Shown one piece after another: positions 24,343 through 33,614 of a stretch of 64,000 nucleotides of DNA (its first letter is position 1; each line of letters starts with the position of its first letter). The position numbers and the translations under genes are program-made. Under the pieces are notes generated by a model. The model worked only from the letters and a program-made list of their open reading frames with translations. It had not been told where the DNA came from and made no database searches. This DNA is from Exiguobacterium sp. TNDT2 (GTDB lineage: Bacteria > Bacillota > Bacilli > Exiguobacteriales > Exiguobacteriaceae): NCBI RefSeq assembly GCF_003331145.1, contig NZ_QLVE01000011.1, positions 62,001 through 126,000 on the forward strand. Direction: 5' to 3'.

Positions 24343-25761
24343 TCAACTAATATTCTCTCGTTTCGTTTCCCAGGCTTCGACGTGTTCTTTACCTGGTAAT
24401 TCGACATCATCCCGATTGAACACCGGATCGCGCCCCCCTCGTTTCTGCGCCATGTAATCGTCGAGCAACAGCTTCGCGACTTTACTGAGGCGGAAGATGG
24501 CGTACATGTTGACGAGTGCCATCAGGCCCATGAAGATGTCGGCAATCGACCAGACTAACCCTGCCGAACGGACCGAACCGAACAATATCATCCCGACGAC
24601 GGCAATCCGGTAAATGACGAGATACACTTTCCGTTCCGAGATGAACTCGATATTCGTCTCCCCGTAATAGTAGTTCGCCAAAATCGAGCTGAAGGCGAAC
24701 AATAAGATCGCAATCGTCATGAGTGATGTCGCGACCGGCCCGATCTCGGTGAGGAGCGCCTCTTGGGCAAGTTCGATGCCTTGGAAATCCTCAGAACCCG
24801 GCACGCCAGAAATGAGGACAATCATCGCCGTCGCCGTACAGATAAAGAGCGTATCGACGAACACGCTGAGTGACTGAATGAGACCTTGCTTGACCGGGTG
24901 ACTGACCTCGGCGGTCGCAGCCGCGTTCGGGGCCGACCCCATCCCCGCCTCGTTCGAGAACAAGCCTCGGCGAATCCCTTGCAAGACGGCCGCACCGACC
25001 GCTCCGCCAAGCAGTTGTCGGAACCCGAGCACACCTTCTGAGAAAATGGCTGAGAATACGGCCGGGACGACCTCCAAATTCGTCAAGACGACCCACAGGG
25101 CGAGCAAGATATAACCGCCAGCCATGATTGGGACGATAATCCCTGACAGTGTCGAGATGGAACGGATCCCGCCGAAGATGACAATTCCTGTCACCACCGC
25201 CAAAATGAGCCCGATCCATAGCCTGTCGATTTCAAAAACGTTGTTGACCGACAAGGCGATCGTATTGGCCTGTACCGAGTTGAATGCAAATCCAAAGGCG
25301 AACGTGATCAAAATGGCGAACACGATGCCTAGCCATCGCTGTCCGAGCGCCCGTTCGATATAATAGGCCGGTCCGCCGCGCCACGCCTTGCCGTCATGTA
25401 CTTTGTACACTTGGGCGAGCGTGCTCTCAACGAACGCTGACGCCGAACCGATCAACGCGATAAGCCACATCCAAAACACGGCACCCGGTCCTCCGAGCGC
25501 AATCGCGGTCGAGACCCCGGCGATATTCCCGGTCCCGACCCGTGCCGCCGTCCCGATGGCGAACGCCTGGAACGATGACACTTGTCCTTTCTCATGTTTG
25601 AGCCCTTTGACGAACAACAGCTTGAACATCTCAGGCAACATCCGGAACTGAACAAACCCCATCCGTATCGTGAAATAGATCCCTCCGGCAATCAGAACGA
25701 AAATGAGTACGTACGTCCATAACAAATCATTCGCCTGCATGACGAGCTCACGAATATCCAT
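24343..25761 (-). CDS. Sodium:alanine/glycine symporter (AGCS family)
   Basis: An AGCS/DAACS-type amino acid:cation symporter of 472 residues, similar to B. subtilis AlsT/YrbD. Blocks include GTAARVGTGNIAGVSTAIALGGPGAVFWMW in two parts near residues 69-98, the family signature, then RGLFSNEAGMGSAPNAAATA. It has 10-11 membrane segments and a charged cytoplasmic tail. ATG 25761 is chosen because it lies 8 nt after AGGAGG, whereas ATG 25767 nearly touches it. Glutamine, alanine or glycine could be the substrate. Confidence 0.93.
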   Translation of the reverse strand: MDIRELVMQANDLLWTYVLIFVLIAGGIYFTIRMGFVQFRMLPEMFKLLFVKGLKHEKGQVSSFQAFAIGTAARVGTGNIAGVSTAIALGGPGAVFWMWLIALIGSASAFVESTLAQVYKVHDGKAWRGGPAYYIERALGQRWLGIVFAILITFAFGFAFNSVQANTIALSVNNVFEIDRLWIGLILAVVTGIVIFGGIRSISTLSGIIVPIMAGGYILLALWVVLTNLEVVPAVFSAIFSEGVLGFRQLLGGAVGAAVLQGIRRGLFSNEAGMGSAPNAAATAEVSHPVKQGLIQSLSVFVDTLFICTATAMIVLISGVPGSEDFQGIELAQEALLTEIGPVATSLMTIAILLFAFSSILANYYYGETNIEFISERKVYLVIYRIAVVGMILFGSVRSAGLVWSIADIFMGLMALVNMYAIFRLSKVAKLLLDDYMAQKRGGRDPVFNRDDVELPGKEHVEAWETKRENIS

Positions 25762-25820
25762 GCGCATCCCCTCCTTTTATGGAGTTCTTACCCGGTCGCG
25801 GAATCTTGGAAACGATACGC

Positions 25821-26726
25821 TTATCTCGATGCTTCCTCTAGTATGCGTTCACAGAGCGCGTGCGTCGTCAGACTATCGGCAGCGAGCACTGATTCGTTCG
25901 GTTCGCCGTTTAGTAGCTTGATGAATGCATCGATCATCGTCGTGAAGCCGCGACGCACGAGGTTCGACTCCCATGGGCTCAGGGCCCGCTCAAGCATGCC
26001 GTCACGTGTAAAGTCATACACGCGCTCGACGTCGCGTGACACCCGTTTCAGACGAGGTGACATCACTTCCATCACTTCTTCCGTACAGCCGTTGTCCCGG
26101 TTCATCATCCCGACCGCTTCGATCCCGCCGGCTGTAAACTGAATCTGCAGCTGCTTCAGCGTCTCCCCTTCATAGCGCGTCCGCACCGACAAATTTTCGA
26201 CCGGTGCGAGCCCCGTCAAGTAACGGAGCGTGTCGACGACGTGGACGAAATCCTCGATGATGAACTCTCGGAGCGTCGCCGGTTGATACGTGCGGTTCTT
26301 TTGAATGAGGACGAGGTTTTGGTCCGTGACTTCTTTCAAGGCTGCCGTCGCCGTCGCGAAACGACGATTGAAGCCGGTGACGAGCTCGACCCCATTGTCT
26401 GCCGCGAGCCGCACGAGCCGCTCCGTCTCGTCGAGCGAGAACGTGACCGGCTTATCGATGAACACATGAACGCCCCGCTCGAGCACGTAGCCAACCTGGT
26501 CAGTATGTACCGATGTCGTCGAGTGAATCAACGCGCCGTCCATCGTCTCGAACGGGACGTCTTCGAGCGATTCATACTGACCGGCAAAACGATACTTTTT
26601 GACGAGCTGACTCGCTTTCGCCTCATCTCTCGACACGAGATAGACGTCCACCCCTTCTAATCCGGCATAGACCGGTAAATACGCTTTTTTCGCCACATCC
26701 CCTAACCCAACAACCACAATCTTCAT
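25821..26726 (-). CDS. Gfo/Idh/MocA family oxidoreductase
   Basis: NAD(P)-dependent dehydrogenase of 301 residues. It has the N-terminal Rossmann motif IVVVGLGDVAKKAYLPVY and the family motif VFIDKPVTFSLDETERL, in which the Lys of DKP is catalytic. GFNRRFATATAAL and the metal-free C-terminal sheet follow. It resembles E. coli MviM/YceM. The substrate is unknown. Start at 26726 follows GAGGAGAG; the frame from 26759 would begin inside a hairpin. Confidence 0.88.
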   Translation of the reverse strand: MKIVVVGLGDVAKKAYLPVYAGLEGVDVYLVSRDEAKASQLVKKYRFAGQYESLEDVPFETMDGALIHSTTSVHTDQVGYVLERGVHVFIDKPVTFSLDETERLVRLAADNGVELVTGFNRRFATATAALKEVTDQNLVLIQKNRTYQPATLREFIIEDFVHVVDTLRYLTGLAPVENLSVRTRYEGETLKQLQIQFTAGGIEAVGMMNRDNGCTEEVMEVMSPRLKRVSRDVERVYDFTRDGMLERALSPWESNLVRRGFTTMIDAFIKLLNGEPNESVLAADSLTTHALCERILEEASR

Positions 26727-26756
26727 TTCAACATCTCTCCTCTTCGCTGGACTGAA

Positions 26757-26786
26757 CAAAACCCCGAGGCGTGCGCCCGGGGTCGA
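26757..26786 (-). terminator. Terminator after the 60-residue protein gene
   Basis: On the minus strand GACCCCGGGCGCACGCCTCGGGGTTTTG forms a CCCCG/CGGGG stem with a short T run. Confidence 0.6.
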
Positions 26787-26794
26787 TAATTCAC

Positions 26795-26977
26795 TTAATG
26801 GACGGCAAGAATCTCAAAACTCGTGATCGGCTTGCGAATCGCTTCCGACACGATTTGATATAGGTCGGCGAGTTGCTCATTATCCTTTAAATCTGGCGTC
26901 CGATCGAGCTCGACTTCACACGTTCGTGTCGTCCGTTCCTTATCTTGAAACGCATATTCAATCGTATATGTCTGCAT
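26795..26977 (-). CDS. Small protein of unknown function, 60 residues
   Basis: A short acidic soluble protein starting MQTYTIEYAFQDKERTTRTC. ATG 26977 lies 7 nt after GAGGAG; the longer frame to 27055 has no ribosome binding site. TACAAT at about 27106-27111 on the minus strand could be its -10, which would leave a G+C-rich, self-complementary leader of about 120 nt (CGGGT/ACCCG and GCTC/GAGC pairs). I recognise no family. Confidence 0.65.
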   Translation of the reverse strand: MQTYTIEYAFQDKERTTRTCEVELDRTPDLKDNEQLADLYQIVSEAIRKPITSFEILAVH

Positions 26978-27267
26978 GACACGTCTCCTCTCAAGCGATG
27001 TATACGTATGTATAACCTGAAACGAAACGATTGAAACGCCTCGGGTGTGCGACATGAATCGCTCGAGAGCCCCCTGCTTGAGCCGCGGTCTACCCGCCTT
27101 ACCCTATTGTACCATTCGTCCCTCGGGCGACGCTTTCTCCATTTGTGACAAAATCTGGCTAATTGTTCGCAAGCGCGGTCGAAATCGCTTCCAATCCGTT
27201 TGCTTGTAAATGCTATGGAAGATTCCTAGAATGGACAAGTATACATCAATGATCGAGGAGCTAAACG

Positions 27268-28143
27268 ATGACTAACAAGCTGACTTATCTGACCTTACCC
27301 TTGGCCCTTCTACTTTTGGCCGGTTGCACGAACGAGACAGAACCGAATCCCGAGTCGAAGACGGAACCTCAGGAACAGGTTACCGTTGAGACGGAGCCCC
27401 CTGACCAGACCGAAACGAACGATCACTTCACAGGCTACGACTTGATTGAAGTCGAGGGTGGAGATCTGTCAGGCGACCGCGAGAATAATGTCGTCGTCGA
27501 TATCGGATATGGCGACCGCGAATATTGGGCGTTCACGAATGAACACGGACAACTCGTGAAAGTGATCGCCGACGAGATCGTCCTGCAAGATAATGAGCTC
27601 GAGGACGTCACGTCTTCCGGTCGCTATTATTCAGACGAGGCGAAAGTGCCTGGCGTCGAGCATCCCGACCTCGATGAAGGGCATGTCATCGCCGATTCGC
27701 TCGGCGGCGTCTCGAACGCCTTCAACATCACCCCGCAAGACAGCACGCTCAACCGCCACGGGGACCAGGCGTACATGGAGAGCGTGATCCGAAGCGCAGG
27801 CGGGGCCACCGACTTCGAGGCCATTATCACCTATCCGGATACGGAGACACAAATTCCCTCCAGCTATCAATATACGTACACGCTGAAAGGAAACGTCATC
27901 ATCGACCAGTTCGACAACGTGAACCCGGACGAAGTGAACGAAGAACTCGGGCTGACCGAGCGTGCGACTGAAGCCGAGACCGCGTCTGAAGACGATGATG
28001 TCGCGCGCATCGATGTGAACGGGAACGGCCAAGTGACGATCCAAGAAGCGAAAGATGCCGGGTTCAGCATGCCAATCACGAGCGACCATTGGCTCTATCC
28101 TTACATGCACGACAACGATGGAGACGGGATGGTCGGGGAATGA
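27268..28143 (+). CDS. Secreted DNA/RNA non-specific endonuclease lipoprotein with EF-hand-like tail
   Basis: An exported lipoprotein of 291 residues. The signal peptide ends at LLLLAGC (Cys18), followed by an acidic Glu/Pro/Thr-rich linker to about 55. The nuclease domain (about 55-225) has the NS_2-type core DEGHVIADSLGG, then FNITPQDSTLNRHGDQAYMESVI, with His of GH and Asn as likely catalytic/metal residues. Note DEGH where DRGH is usual. The C-terminus holds an EF-hand-like loop DVNGNGQVTIQEA and DNDGDGMVGE, both calcium-binding in type. It probably degrades external nucleic acid with Ca2+ dependence (inference). The start follows GAGGAG. Confidence 0.85.
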   Translation: MTNKLTYLTLPLALLLLAGCTNETEPNPESKTEPQEQVTVETEPPDQTETNDHFTGYDLIEVEGGDLSGDRENNVVVDIGYGDREYWAFTNEHGQLVKVIADEIVLQDNELEDVTSSGRYYSDEAKVPGVEHPDLDEGHVIADSLGGVSNAFNITPQDSTLNRHGDQAYMESVIRSAGGATDFEAIITYPDTETQIPSSYQYTYTLKGNVIIDQFDNVNPDEVNEELGLTERATEAETASEDDDVARIDVNGNGQVTIQEAKDAGFSMPITSDHWLYPYMHDNDGDGMVGE

Positions 28144-28188
28144 TCGATTTGCATGAACCGCAACGATATGAAAGAATCATCGACGTCA

Positions 28189-28222
28189 CGCTCTTCCTGA
28201 CAAAAGGGAGAGCGTTTTTTGG
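28189..28222 (+). terminator. Terminator after the nuclease gene
   Basis: CGCTCTTCC-tgacaaaa-GGGAGAGCG is followed by TTTTTT. Confidence 0.85.
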
Positions 28223-28278
28223 CGAGTCGATATGAGCTCGAATGGTCGGTCCATCGATGTTGAAAAATATAAAATCAA

Positions 28279-28316
28279 GCAAAAAAGGACCATAGACGAG
28301 TGTCTACGGTCCTTCT
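28279..28316 (-). terminator. Terminator after the THUMP methyltransferase gene
   Basis: On the minus strand AAGGACCGTAGACACTCGTC TATGGTCCTT forms a stem followed by TTTTGC. Confidence 0.85.
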
Positions 28317-28324
28317 GCCAATTG

Positions 28325-29488
28325 TTATTTTGAGTCAGTCGACTCAACCGGACGTCTCGGCGGACGTTTCCCGAAGAATTGGTAATATTGCGTCTCAATA
28401 TTTCCGTTGTATAGTTTGCGGCGTTTCGTCGCCGGACGGCCGTACGCCTTCTCGAAGTCCTCATAGCTCGTCAACATATAGACGCTGTAGCCCGGATACT
28501 TGGCAAACTGTTGCCCGATTCGCTCGTACAGGTCGATAATCTCTTCCTCGGTCTGCAACCGTTCGCCGTATGGCGGGTTGCCGATGATGACACCATACTC
28601 TTCTTTCGGCTTCAAGGCAGCCGCGTCACTGTGGACGAACGTGATGGCGTCACGGACGTCAGCGAGCTCCGCGTTGTCCTTGGCGAGCTTGACCATGCGC
28701 GGGTCGAGGTCGATGCCGTAGATTTTGAGCGGTTTGTCCCACTCCGCTTTCTCGTTCGCTTCATTGATTGCCTCATACCAAGCCTTCTTCGGTACACATG
28801 GCCAGTCTTGTGAACAGAACTCACGGTTGAGACCCGGCGCGATGTTGCGACCGATGAGCGCCGCCTCGATGGCGAGCGTCCCAGAACCGGTGAAGACGTC
28901 ATAGAACGGCATGTCCGGCTTCCAGTTCGTCAACTGGATCATCGCCGCGGCCATCGTCTCTTTGAGCGGTGCCTGTGAGTGGAGCTCACGGTAGCCGCGA
29001 CGGTGAAGCGCGTCACCTGACGTGTCGATCGTGATTGTCGCCACATCTTTCAACAAGGCGACTTCGATCGGATAGTAGGCGCCCGTCTTCGGAAGCCACT
29101 CGCCCGGCTTGTCGTATCCGCGTTGCATCGCATCGACAATCGCCTTCTCCGTGATCTTCTGACAGTCGCGGATCGAGAACAGCTTCGACTTGACCGAGCG
29201 GCCGTCGACAATGAAGCGGGCGTCCCACGGCATGAGATCCGTCCACGGCAATTCGACGACACCGTCGAACAGCTCCGTGAACGTCGTCGCTTTGAACTCG
29301 GCGACGACGAGCTTGACGCGGTCTGCCGTCCGGAGCCATAGGTTCAATCGTGGAATGTCTTCCATCTCTGCGTCGATATAGACGCGTCCGTTCTCGACCT
29401 CACACGTGTAACCGAGGTCGCGCACTTCTTTGGCGACGAGCGCTTCGATGCCCATCGCCGCGGTGGCAATCAGTTTTCGTTTTGCCAT
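28325..29488 (-). CDS. THUMP-domain class I RNA methyltransferase (YpsC/RlmL type)
   Basis: SAM-dependent RNA methyltransferase of 387 residues. An N-terminal ferredoxin-like/THUMP region (about 1-165) precedes a Rossmann methyltransferase domain with FTGSGTLAIEAALIG (SAM motif I) and the catalytic GNPPYGERL (motif IV, NPPY) typical of N2-guanine or N6-adenine methylation. The YpsC/RlmL family acts on 23S rRNA. ATG 29488 follows GTAGGGA. rnpB lies upstream on the same strand, the usual neighbour of ypsC in Bacillales. Confidence 0.92.
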   Translation of the reverse strand: MAKRKLIATAAMGIEALVAKEVRDLGYTCEVENGRVYIDAEMEDIPRLNLWLRTADRVKLVVAEFKATTFTELFDGVVELPWTDLMPWDARFIVDGRSVKSKLFSIRDCQKITEKAIVDAMQRGYDKPGEWLPKTGAYYPIEVALLKDVATITIDTSGDALHRRGYRELHSQAPLKETMAAAMIQLTNWKPDMPFYDVFTGSGTLAIEAALIGRNIAPGLNREFCSQDWPCVPKKAWYEAINEANEKAEWDKPLKIYGIDLDPRMVKLAKDNAELADVRDAITFVHSDAAALKPKEEYGVIIGNPPYGERLQTEEEIIDLYERIGQQFAKYPGYSVYMLTSYEDFEKAYGRPATKRRKLYNGNIETQYYQFFGKRPPRRPVESTDSK

Positions 29489-29533
29489 ACTATCCCTACT
29501 TTCTATAAGTGTTACTCCTAAAATGGTCATGTA

Positions 29534-29566
29534 AAAAGGAGCTCAAGTAGGATTGCTTGAACTCCT
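29534..29566 (-). terminator. Terminator of rnpB
   Basis: On the minus strand AGGAGTTCAAGcaatcctaCTTGAGCTCCT is followed by TTTTTA. Confidence 0.88.
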
Positions 29567-29584
29567 GGTCAATGTTAAATGAGA

Positions 29585-29968
29585 GACTATGCTGCCCTGT
29601 AAGCCATGTTCTGTACTCCGGTGCTCATAACGGTCTCCCTGGCACGATGGAGTGACAATCATCTATCTGCGCCGATTGGCGCCTTCCGTCCCGTTCGGTT
29701 CCAGTCAGGAAGTTCCCCTACCATAGTTTGGGTTTCTCGCTCGTGGGGTTTACCTCGTTCCACTCTGAACGTTTCCGATCAGACTCCGTCACTGTGGCAC
29801 TTTCAAGAAGCTTGCACCGTATCCAAAGACTTAGGTGCTTCTTCTGCCGTCAACTTGCGTTGCCTACACTTATCGTTTCGTGTAGCACGATCACTACAGC
29901 CATCACAGGCTGTGCGAGCATGGACTTTCCTCAAGACTTGCGTCCCGCGATTGCCCAGGCCTCATAGT
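29585..29968 (-). ncRNA. rnpB: RNase P RNA, type B
   Basis: The catalytic RNA of ribonuclease P, which matures tRNA 5' ends. On the minus strand the hallmark GAGGAAAGTCCATGCTCGCA lies near the 5' end. The internal AACCCAAACTATGGTAGGGG and the 3' GGCTTACAGGGCAGC complement this. The length of about 384 nt and layout fit the Bacillus (type B) class. Exact ends are estimated from the promoter and the last paired helix (GACTATGAG with CATAGTC). Open frames across it are not genes. Confidence 0.96.
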
Positions 29969-29978
29969 CACTTTACTC

Positions 29979-30007
29979 ATTGTAGCGGATAAGCTGCAAA
30001 ATGACAA
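29979..30007 (-). promoter_or_regulatory. rnpB promoter
   Basis: Minus-strand TTGTCA (30002-30007), a 17-nt spacer and TACAAT (29979-29984), with the start about 10 nt downstream at the RNA 5' end. Confidence 0.85.
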
Positions 30008-30083
30008 CCGAGAACCTGAACTTGATTTTCATGGGCGTCAGCGCTAAAATAAGGCGTGTTCCATTGAACAAGGAGGGATTTTG

Positions 30084-30488
30084 ATGCGTCAAGATGCAAA
30101 AAAAGGTTGGATTCAACGACTGACCTATGTGATTGAAATCGATGACATTAAAGCGCTCCACCCGAACAATGGCGTGTTCGCCTTCTACCGGAATAATCGA
30201 CTCGTTCGAGGATTCGAGCCGTTTGACATCAAAGCACCGAATGAACTGTCCAAACGTCCGTATCATTTCGACCATCATAACTTGGCCCACTTACAGGAAC
30301 GTTTTCCTGAATCGATCCCGACGTTCGACGCTTCGACGCAGACACGTCGCGGCTGGAGCAATGACGTCCGCGTCGGTCTCTACGAGATCATCGTCGACGG
30401 GAAACTAAGTTTTGAACATATCGACGATAACGGCAACGTCTTAGAAGCGAATATCCGTTGGAGTGGTGAAGCCATCACGAAAGCATAA
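30084..30488 (+). CDS. Protein of unknown function, 134 residues
   Basis: A soluble protein starting MRQDAKKGWIQRLTYVIEID. ATG 30084 lies after AAGGAGGG with 7-nt spacing; TTG 30081 is less likely. No motif is recognised. It has paired charged and aromatic residues but no signal peptide or membrane segment. It is monocistronic, divergent from rnpB. Confidence 0.72.
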   Translation: MRQDAKKGWIQRLTYVIEIDDIKALHPNNGVFAFYRNNRLVRGFEPFDIKAPNELSKRPYHFDHHNLAHLQERFPESIPTFDASTQTRRGWSNDVRVGLYEIIVDGKLSFEHIDDNGNVLEANIRWSGEAITKA

Positions 30489-30492
30489 ATCA

Positions 30493-30528
30493 ACACCCGG
30501 AGCCAGCGCTGGCTCCGGGTGTTTTTTC
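30493..30528. terminator. Bidirectional terminator after the 134-residue protein gene
   Basis: ACACCCGGAGCCAGC-GCTGGCTCCGGGTGT is a perfect 15-bp stem followed by TTTTTT. It overlaps the stop region of the convergent subtilase. Confidence 0.92.
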
Positions 30529-31981
30529 ATGTCGATTCTGCCGAGGAATCTACCTCAGCTTGGACAGGTTGAGGCACATATTTGACCGTCACCACTTTTT
30601 CAGAGATGTCGGTCGGTTTCAATACGACCGTGTAAGCAGCGCTCGTGTCGCTTCGGACCGGGAATTTGCCCGGTACATGAAGCGCCTCGTAGACGACTTT
30701 TTTGTTGGCGTCGAGCACGGTGACAACGCCTTTACGGGAAGTCGCCAACTCGAACGTTCCGGAATCCGCCGCTTTGATTGTCACCAACGGCTTGACGGGA
30801 TTTACGTATGTGAACGTCCGGCTGACCGAGCGCTTATATTTGCCGTCGGTGACGAGGGCGTTCAGACGATACGTTCCACTCGGCAACCAATCCCCTCCGG
30901 CGTACATCGTGAACGACGAATTAGCCGGCGAAAGGGTTTTCACTTTACGCGTACCTTGATATAGCGAAAACGTCGTCTTCAAATTTGGTTTGTTCATAAC
31001 GGCCAGTTTTGCCTCAGTGACATACCGGTTTTTAAGCGTCGACGGCGCCGTGAGAACCACCGGGCGCGGCGTCGCATCGATTAGTCGTTTCGTATTGAGT
31101 TCGGTATATGTTTTCCCGCTCGCGCGCGGCATCTTCTGAATCAAGACGTCGATGTCGGCCGGTGTCAAGAACGGGTTGACTGATTTGACGAGCGCAATCC
31201 CAGACGATACCATCGGCGCTGCCATCGACGTCCCATCCATATAAATAAAGCTGTTTTTCATACCGAGTGACAAGATGTTCACACCAGGTGCCACGATTTT
31301 GACTTGGCCGTCCATATTGCTGAAACTGGCGATACGCCGGTTCGCATCAATCGCCCCGACGGCAATTACTTCTTTCATATTGGCCGGGAATGACACTTTG
31401 TTCTGCCCGTCATTTCCTGAGGAAGCGACGATGACGACGCCTTTAGCACGAGCGCGGCGAATCGAATCGGCAAGGACACGGTCGTAATCTTGACCACCAA
31501 GCGACAAGTTGATGATGTTCGCGCCTTTCAATACCGCTGTATCAATGGCTTTTGCGACTGTCCACGAATCTGTAAATTCCGAGTTTTTGCCATAAAAGAC
31601 ATTATAAAAATGGTAACGTACGTTCGGGGCGAGTCCTGCCATCCCAAACTTGTTGTGACGGCCAGACATGATACCGGCCGTATGCGTACCATGATAATCG
31701 ACACTATACGGGCCTTTCATCGAGTTGACGACTCGGGGGACGTTAAACAGCTCTTTATGGTTCCGGTCGGCCGATGAATCAATTAAGGCGATGACAATGT
31801 CGGATGCACCGCGTGTTGTATTCCACGTCAAGTCAGTGCCGGTTTGTTTTATATAGTATTGGTGCCCGACCCTTGGTTCGGCCACGACATATCCATGCTT
31901 CTCCAATAGCACCGGTTTTGCCGCCCCTACTGACGTCGGTACAAGCAACGCAAGCGCCGCCGCAATCATAATTTTTTTCAT
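30527..31981 (-). CDS. Subtilisin-like serine protease (S8)
   Basis: Secreted S8 protease of 484 residues. The signal peptide is about 1-20 (ends VGAAKP). The catalytic triad is Asp68 in VIALIDSSAD, His97 in HGTHTAGIMSG and Ser252 in GTSMAAPMVSSG, with oxyanion Asn190 in SSGNDG. The usual DTG is DSS here. Residues 300-484 are beta-rich, with repeated AAP/VxL patterns, possibly a wall or substrate binding domain. No propeptide (I9) domain is visible. The chosen ATG lies after GGAGCGGAAGG; a longer frame to 32008 has none. Confidence 0.92.
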   Translation of the reverse strand: MKKIMIAAALALLVPTSVGAAKPVLLEKHGYVVAEPRVGHQYYIKQTGTDLTWNTTRGASDIVIALIDSSADRNHKELFNVPRVVNSMKGPYSVDYHGTHTAGIMSGRHNKFGMAGLAPNVRYHFYNVFYGKNSEFTDSWTVAKAIDTAVLKGANIINLSLGGQDYDRVLADSIRRARAKGVVIVASSGNDGQNKVSFPANMKEVIAVGAIDANRRIASFSNMDGQVKIVAPGVNILSLGMKNSFIYMDGTSMAAPMVSSGIALVKSVNPFLTPADIDVLIQKMPRASGKTYTELNTKRLIDATPRPVVLTAPSTLKNRYVTEAKLAVMNKPNLKTTFSLYQGTRKVKTLSPANSSFTMYAGGDWLPSGTYRLNALVTDGKYKRSVSRTFTYVNPVKPLVTIKAADSGTFELATSRKGVVTVLDANKKVVYEALHVPGKFPVRSDTSAAYTVVLKPTDISEKVVTVKYVPQPVQAEVDSSAEST

Positions 31982-32086
31982 CGCCTTCCGCTCCAATCCA
32001 CACTTCATAAGATGATCCCATTATCTCAAATCACGCGGTTAATTTCCCTTTTTTTCAAAAAATAGATTGTGACATATTTGCGACGC

Positions 32087-32494
32087 TTACCAATAATCCC
32101 GCTGGTCAGGGTCGTGCATCTCGTATTCAATGATTTTTCCGATCGTCAAATACGTGTAATAGCGCGCCAGCTCCGTCCGATACGGGTCAGGTGTGAATCC
32201 GTCCAAGTCCTCGCCAAGCGGTGAGCCGTCGATCGTCTCGAACTGTTGACAGAAGAACGATTCCGTCTCCTTGTCCCAGACGATATTGTCGCCGATATAG
32301 CCGCTCCCGAACCGGATATAATCGATGATGGAAGGCACGATCACCTCGGCCGGAAGCCGCTCACTCATGCGGCCGACCAATTCATAGCGGTCCCGATCGG
32401 CATACTCGGCTTGGTCGAGGGACGTACATTTCAAGACCTCTTTATTGATTTCGATCAAGACGACATAGTCCCCCGGATCAATCGATAGCTTCAT
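32087..32494 (-). CDS. Protein of unknown function, 135 residues
   Basis: An acidic soluble protein starting MKLSIDPGDYVVLIEINKEV, with DYIRFGSGYIGDNIVWDKE in the middle. No family recognised. The start follows GAGGTGATGAG. It lies alone between the subtilase and a divergent gene. Confidence 0.7.
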   Translation of the reverse strand: MKLSIDPGDYVVLIEINKEVLKCTSLDQAEYADRDRYELVGRMSERLPAEVIVPSIIDYIRFGSGYIGDNIVWDKETESFFCQQFETIDGSPLGEDLDGFTPDPYRTELARYYTYLTIGKIIEYEMHDPDQRDYW

Positions 32495-32662
32495 CTCATC
32501 ACCTCATCTCAACTTCCACATAGCTCTATCTTAACAAATATTCGGAACGAAACCGCGAAATCCTGTATGCCTGTAAAATTTTCCATCTGGTCGATTCATA
32601 CAACATGACGAAATCTGTTTTTGGTATACTGAATGAGATGACATGAAGAGAGGAAGTGCAGT

Positions 32663-33553
32663 ATGGCCAAACGCCCTTTGACCCCTCGCGAGAGTGAATT
32701 GATCGCCACGGCCTTGTTCGTCGTCGGGAACGTCCCGTACGCCGGGCACATCGACCGGCTCGAGTCGATCACGCTCCGGGATATCGCAGACGACTATTTG
32801 AGTGGAAAAAATTCCGTCGGCGACGCCGTCGAGGCGCTCGACCAATACATCTATGTCCGACGACACCGTTTCAAAAACGTCACACCGAACAACCTTTGGA
32901 CGCTTGACGATCGGACCGAGCAGGAGGCACTCCGCTATATCGTGCGCCGGCCTGAGCTGAAGAAAGGCGAGACGCTCAGCAAAAAGGATCAACCGTTCAC
33001 TGTGGGCCAAGATATCGAGTTCAAGGTCGATAAACAGCTCGATCGCGGTCAGTTCCGGATTTACATCGGTAAACTGAACGGCTACACGGTGAAAGCCCAG
33101 TCGAAAGATAAAGAAAAACTCAAATCGGTCAAAGGATGGATCACCCACCTCGACCGGAAAGACCGACTCGTCTTTGTCAACATTTCCGAGTTCGGGCGCG
33201 AACCGATCGACTCGGACGCCAAAGTCCGGCTCGAGGCGATGAGCGCCGCGCTGCTCGGCTGGTTCGCCACCGCCACGTTACCAACCGAGGATGAAGCGAT
33301 GACGGCCAAACAGATGATTGCCACGCTCCAACGCCGTGACCAACCGTACTGGTTCACGTTGACTGTCGCGATGAACCATCCGAAGCCCGAGCACGTCAAG
33401 CGGTGGGGCACAGTCGTCAACCTGCTCGTCAAGGCGAGCGCCGGCGACGCTTCTGCTCTTGAGACACTCGAGGCGCAAGAAGACAAGTATTTCAAAGATG
33501 CCTTCTTGCGGGCGCTTCGAGCCTTGCATAAAGAACTGACCAAAACGACATAA
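32663..33553 (+). CDS. Protein of unknown function, 296 residues
   Basis: A soluble, charged protein starting MAKRPLTPRESELIATALFV. The first 60 residues look helical, the middle beta-rich (QFRIYIGKLNGYTVKAQSKD) and the end helical (LETLEAQEDKYFKDAFLRAL). No domain or catalytic motif recognised. ATG follows GAGAGGAAG. It is separated from hssR by a terminator, so it is probably not part of the heme module. Confidence 0.72.
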   Translation: MAKRPLTPRESELIATALFVVGNVPYAGHIDRLESITLRDIADDYLSGKNSVGDAVEALDQYIYVRRHRFKNVTPNNLWTLDDRTEQEALRYIVRRPELKKGETLSKKDQPFTVGQDIEFKVDKQLDRGQFRIYIGKLNGYTVKAQSKDKEKLKSVKGWITHLDRKDRLVFVNISEFGREPIDSDAKVRLEAMSAALLGWFATATLPTEDEAMTAKQMIATLQRRDQPYWFTLTVAMNHPKPEHVKRWGTVVNLLVKASAGDASALETLEAQEDKYFKDAFLRALRALHKELTKTT

Positions 33554-33556
33554 CAT

Positions 33557-33587
33557 GCAGGTGACCTGCCACGGGTCACCTGTTTTC
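33557..33587 (+). terminator. Terminator before hssR
   Basis: CAGGTGACC-tgccac-GGGTCACCTG is followed by TTTTC. Confidence 0.82.
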
Positions 33588-33614
33588 GGTGTCGTGATAG
33601 AAAGGAAGAGAGCG

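Noticed and set aside
29606-29992. Open frames across 29606-29992 on the plus strand
   Set aside because: The sequence is the complement of RNase P RNA; the frames are accidental.
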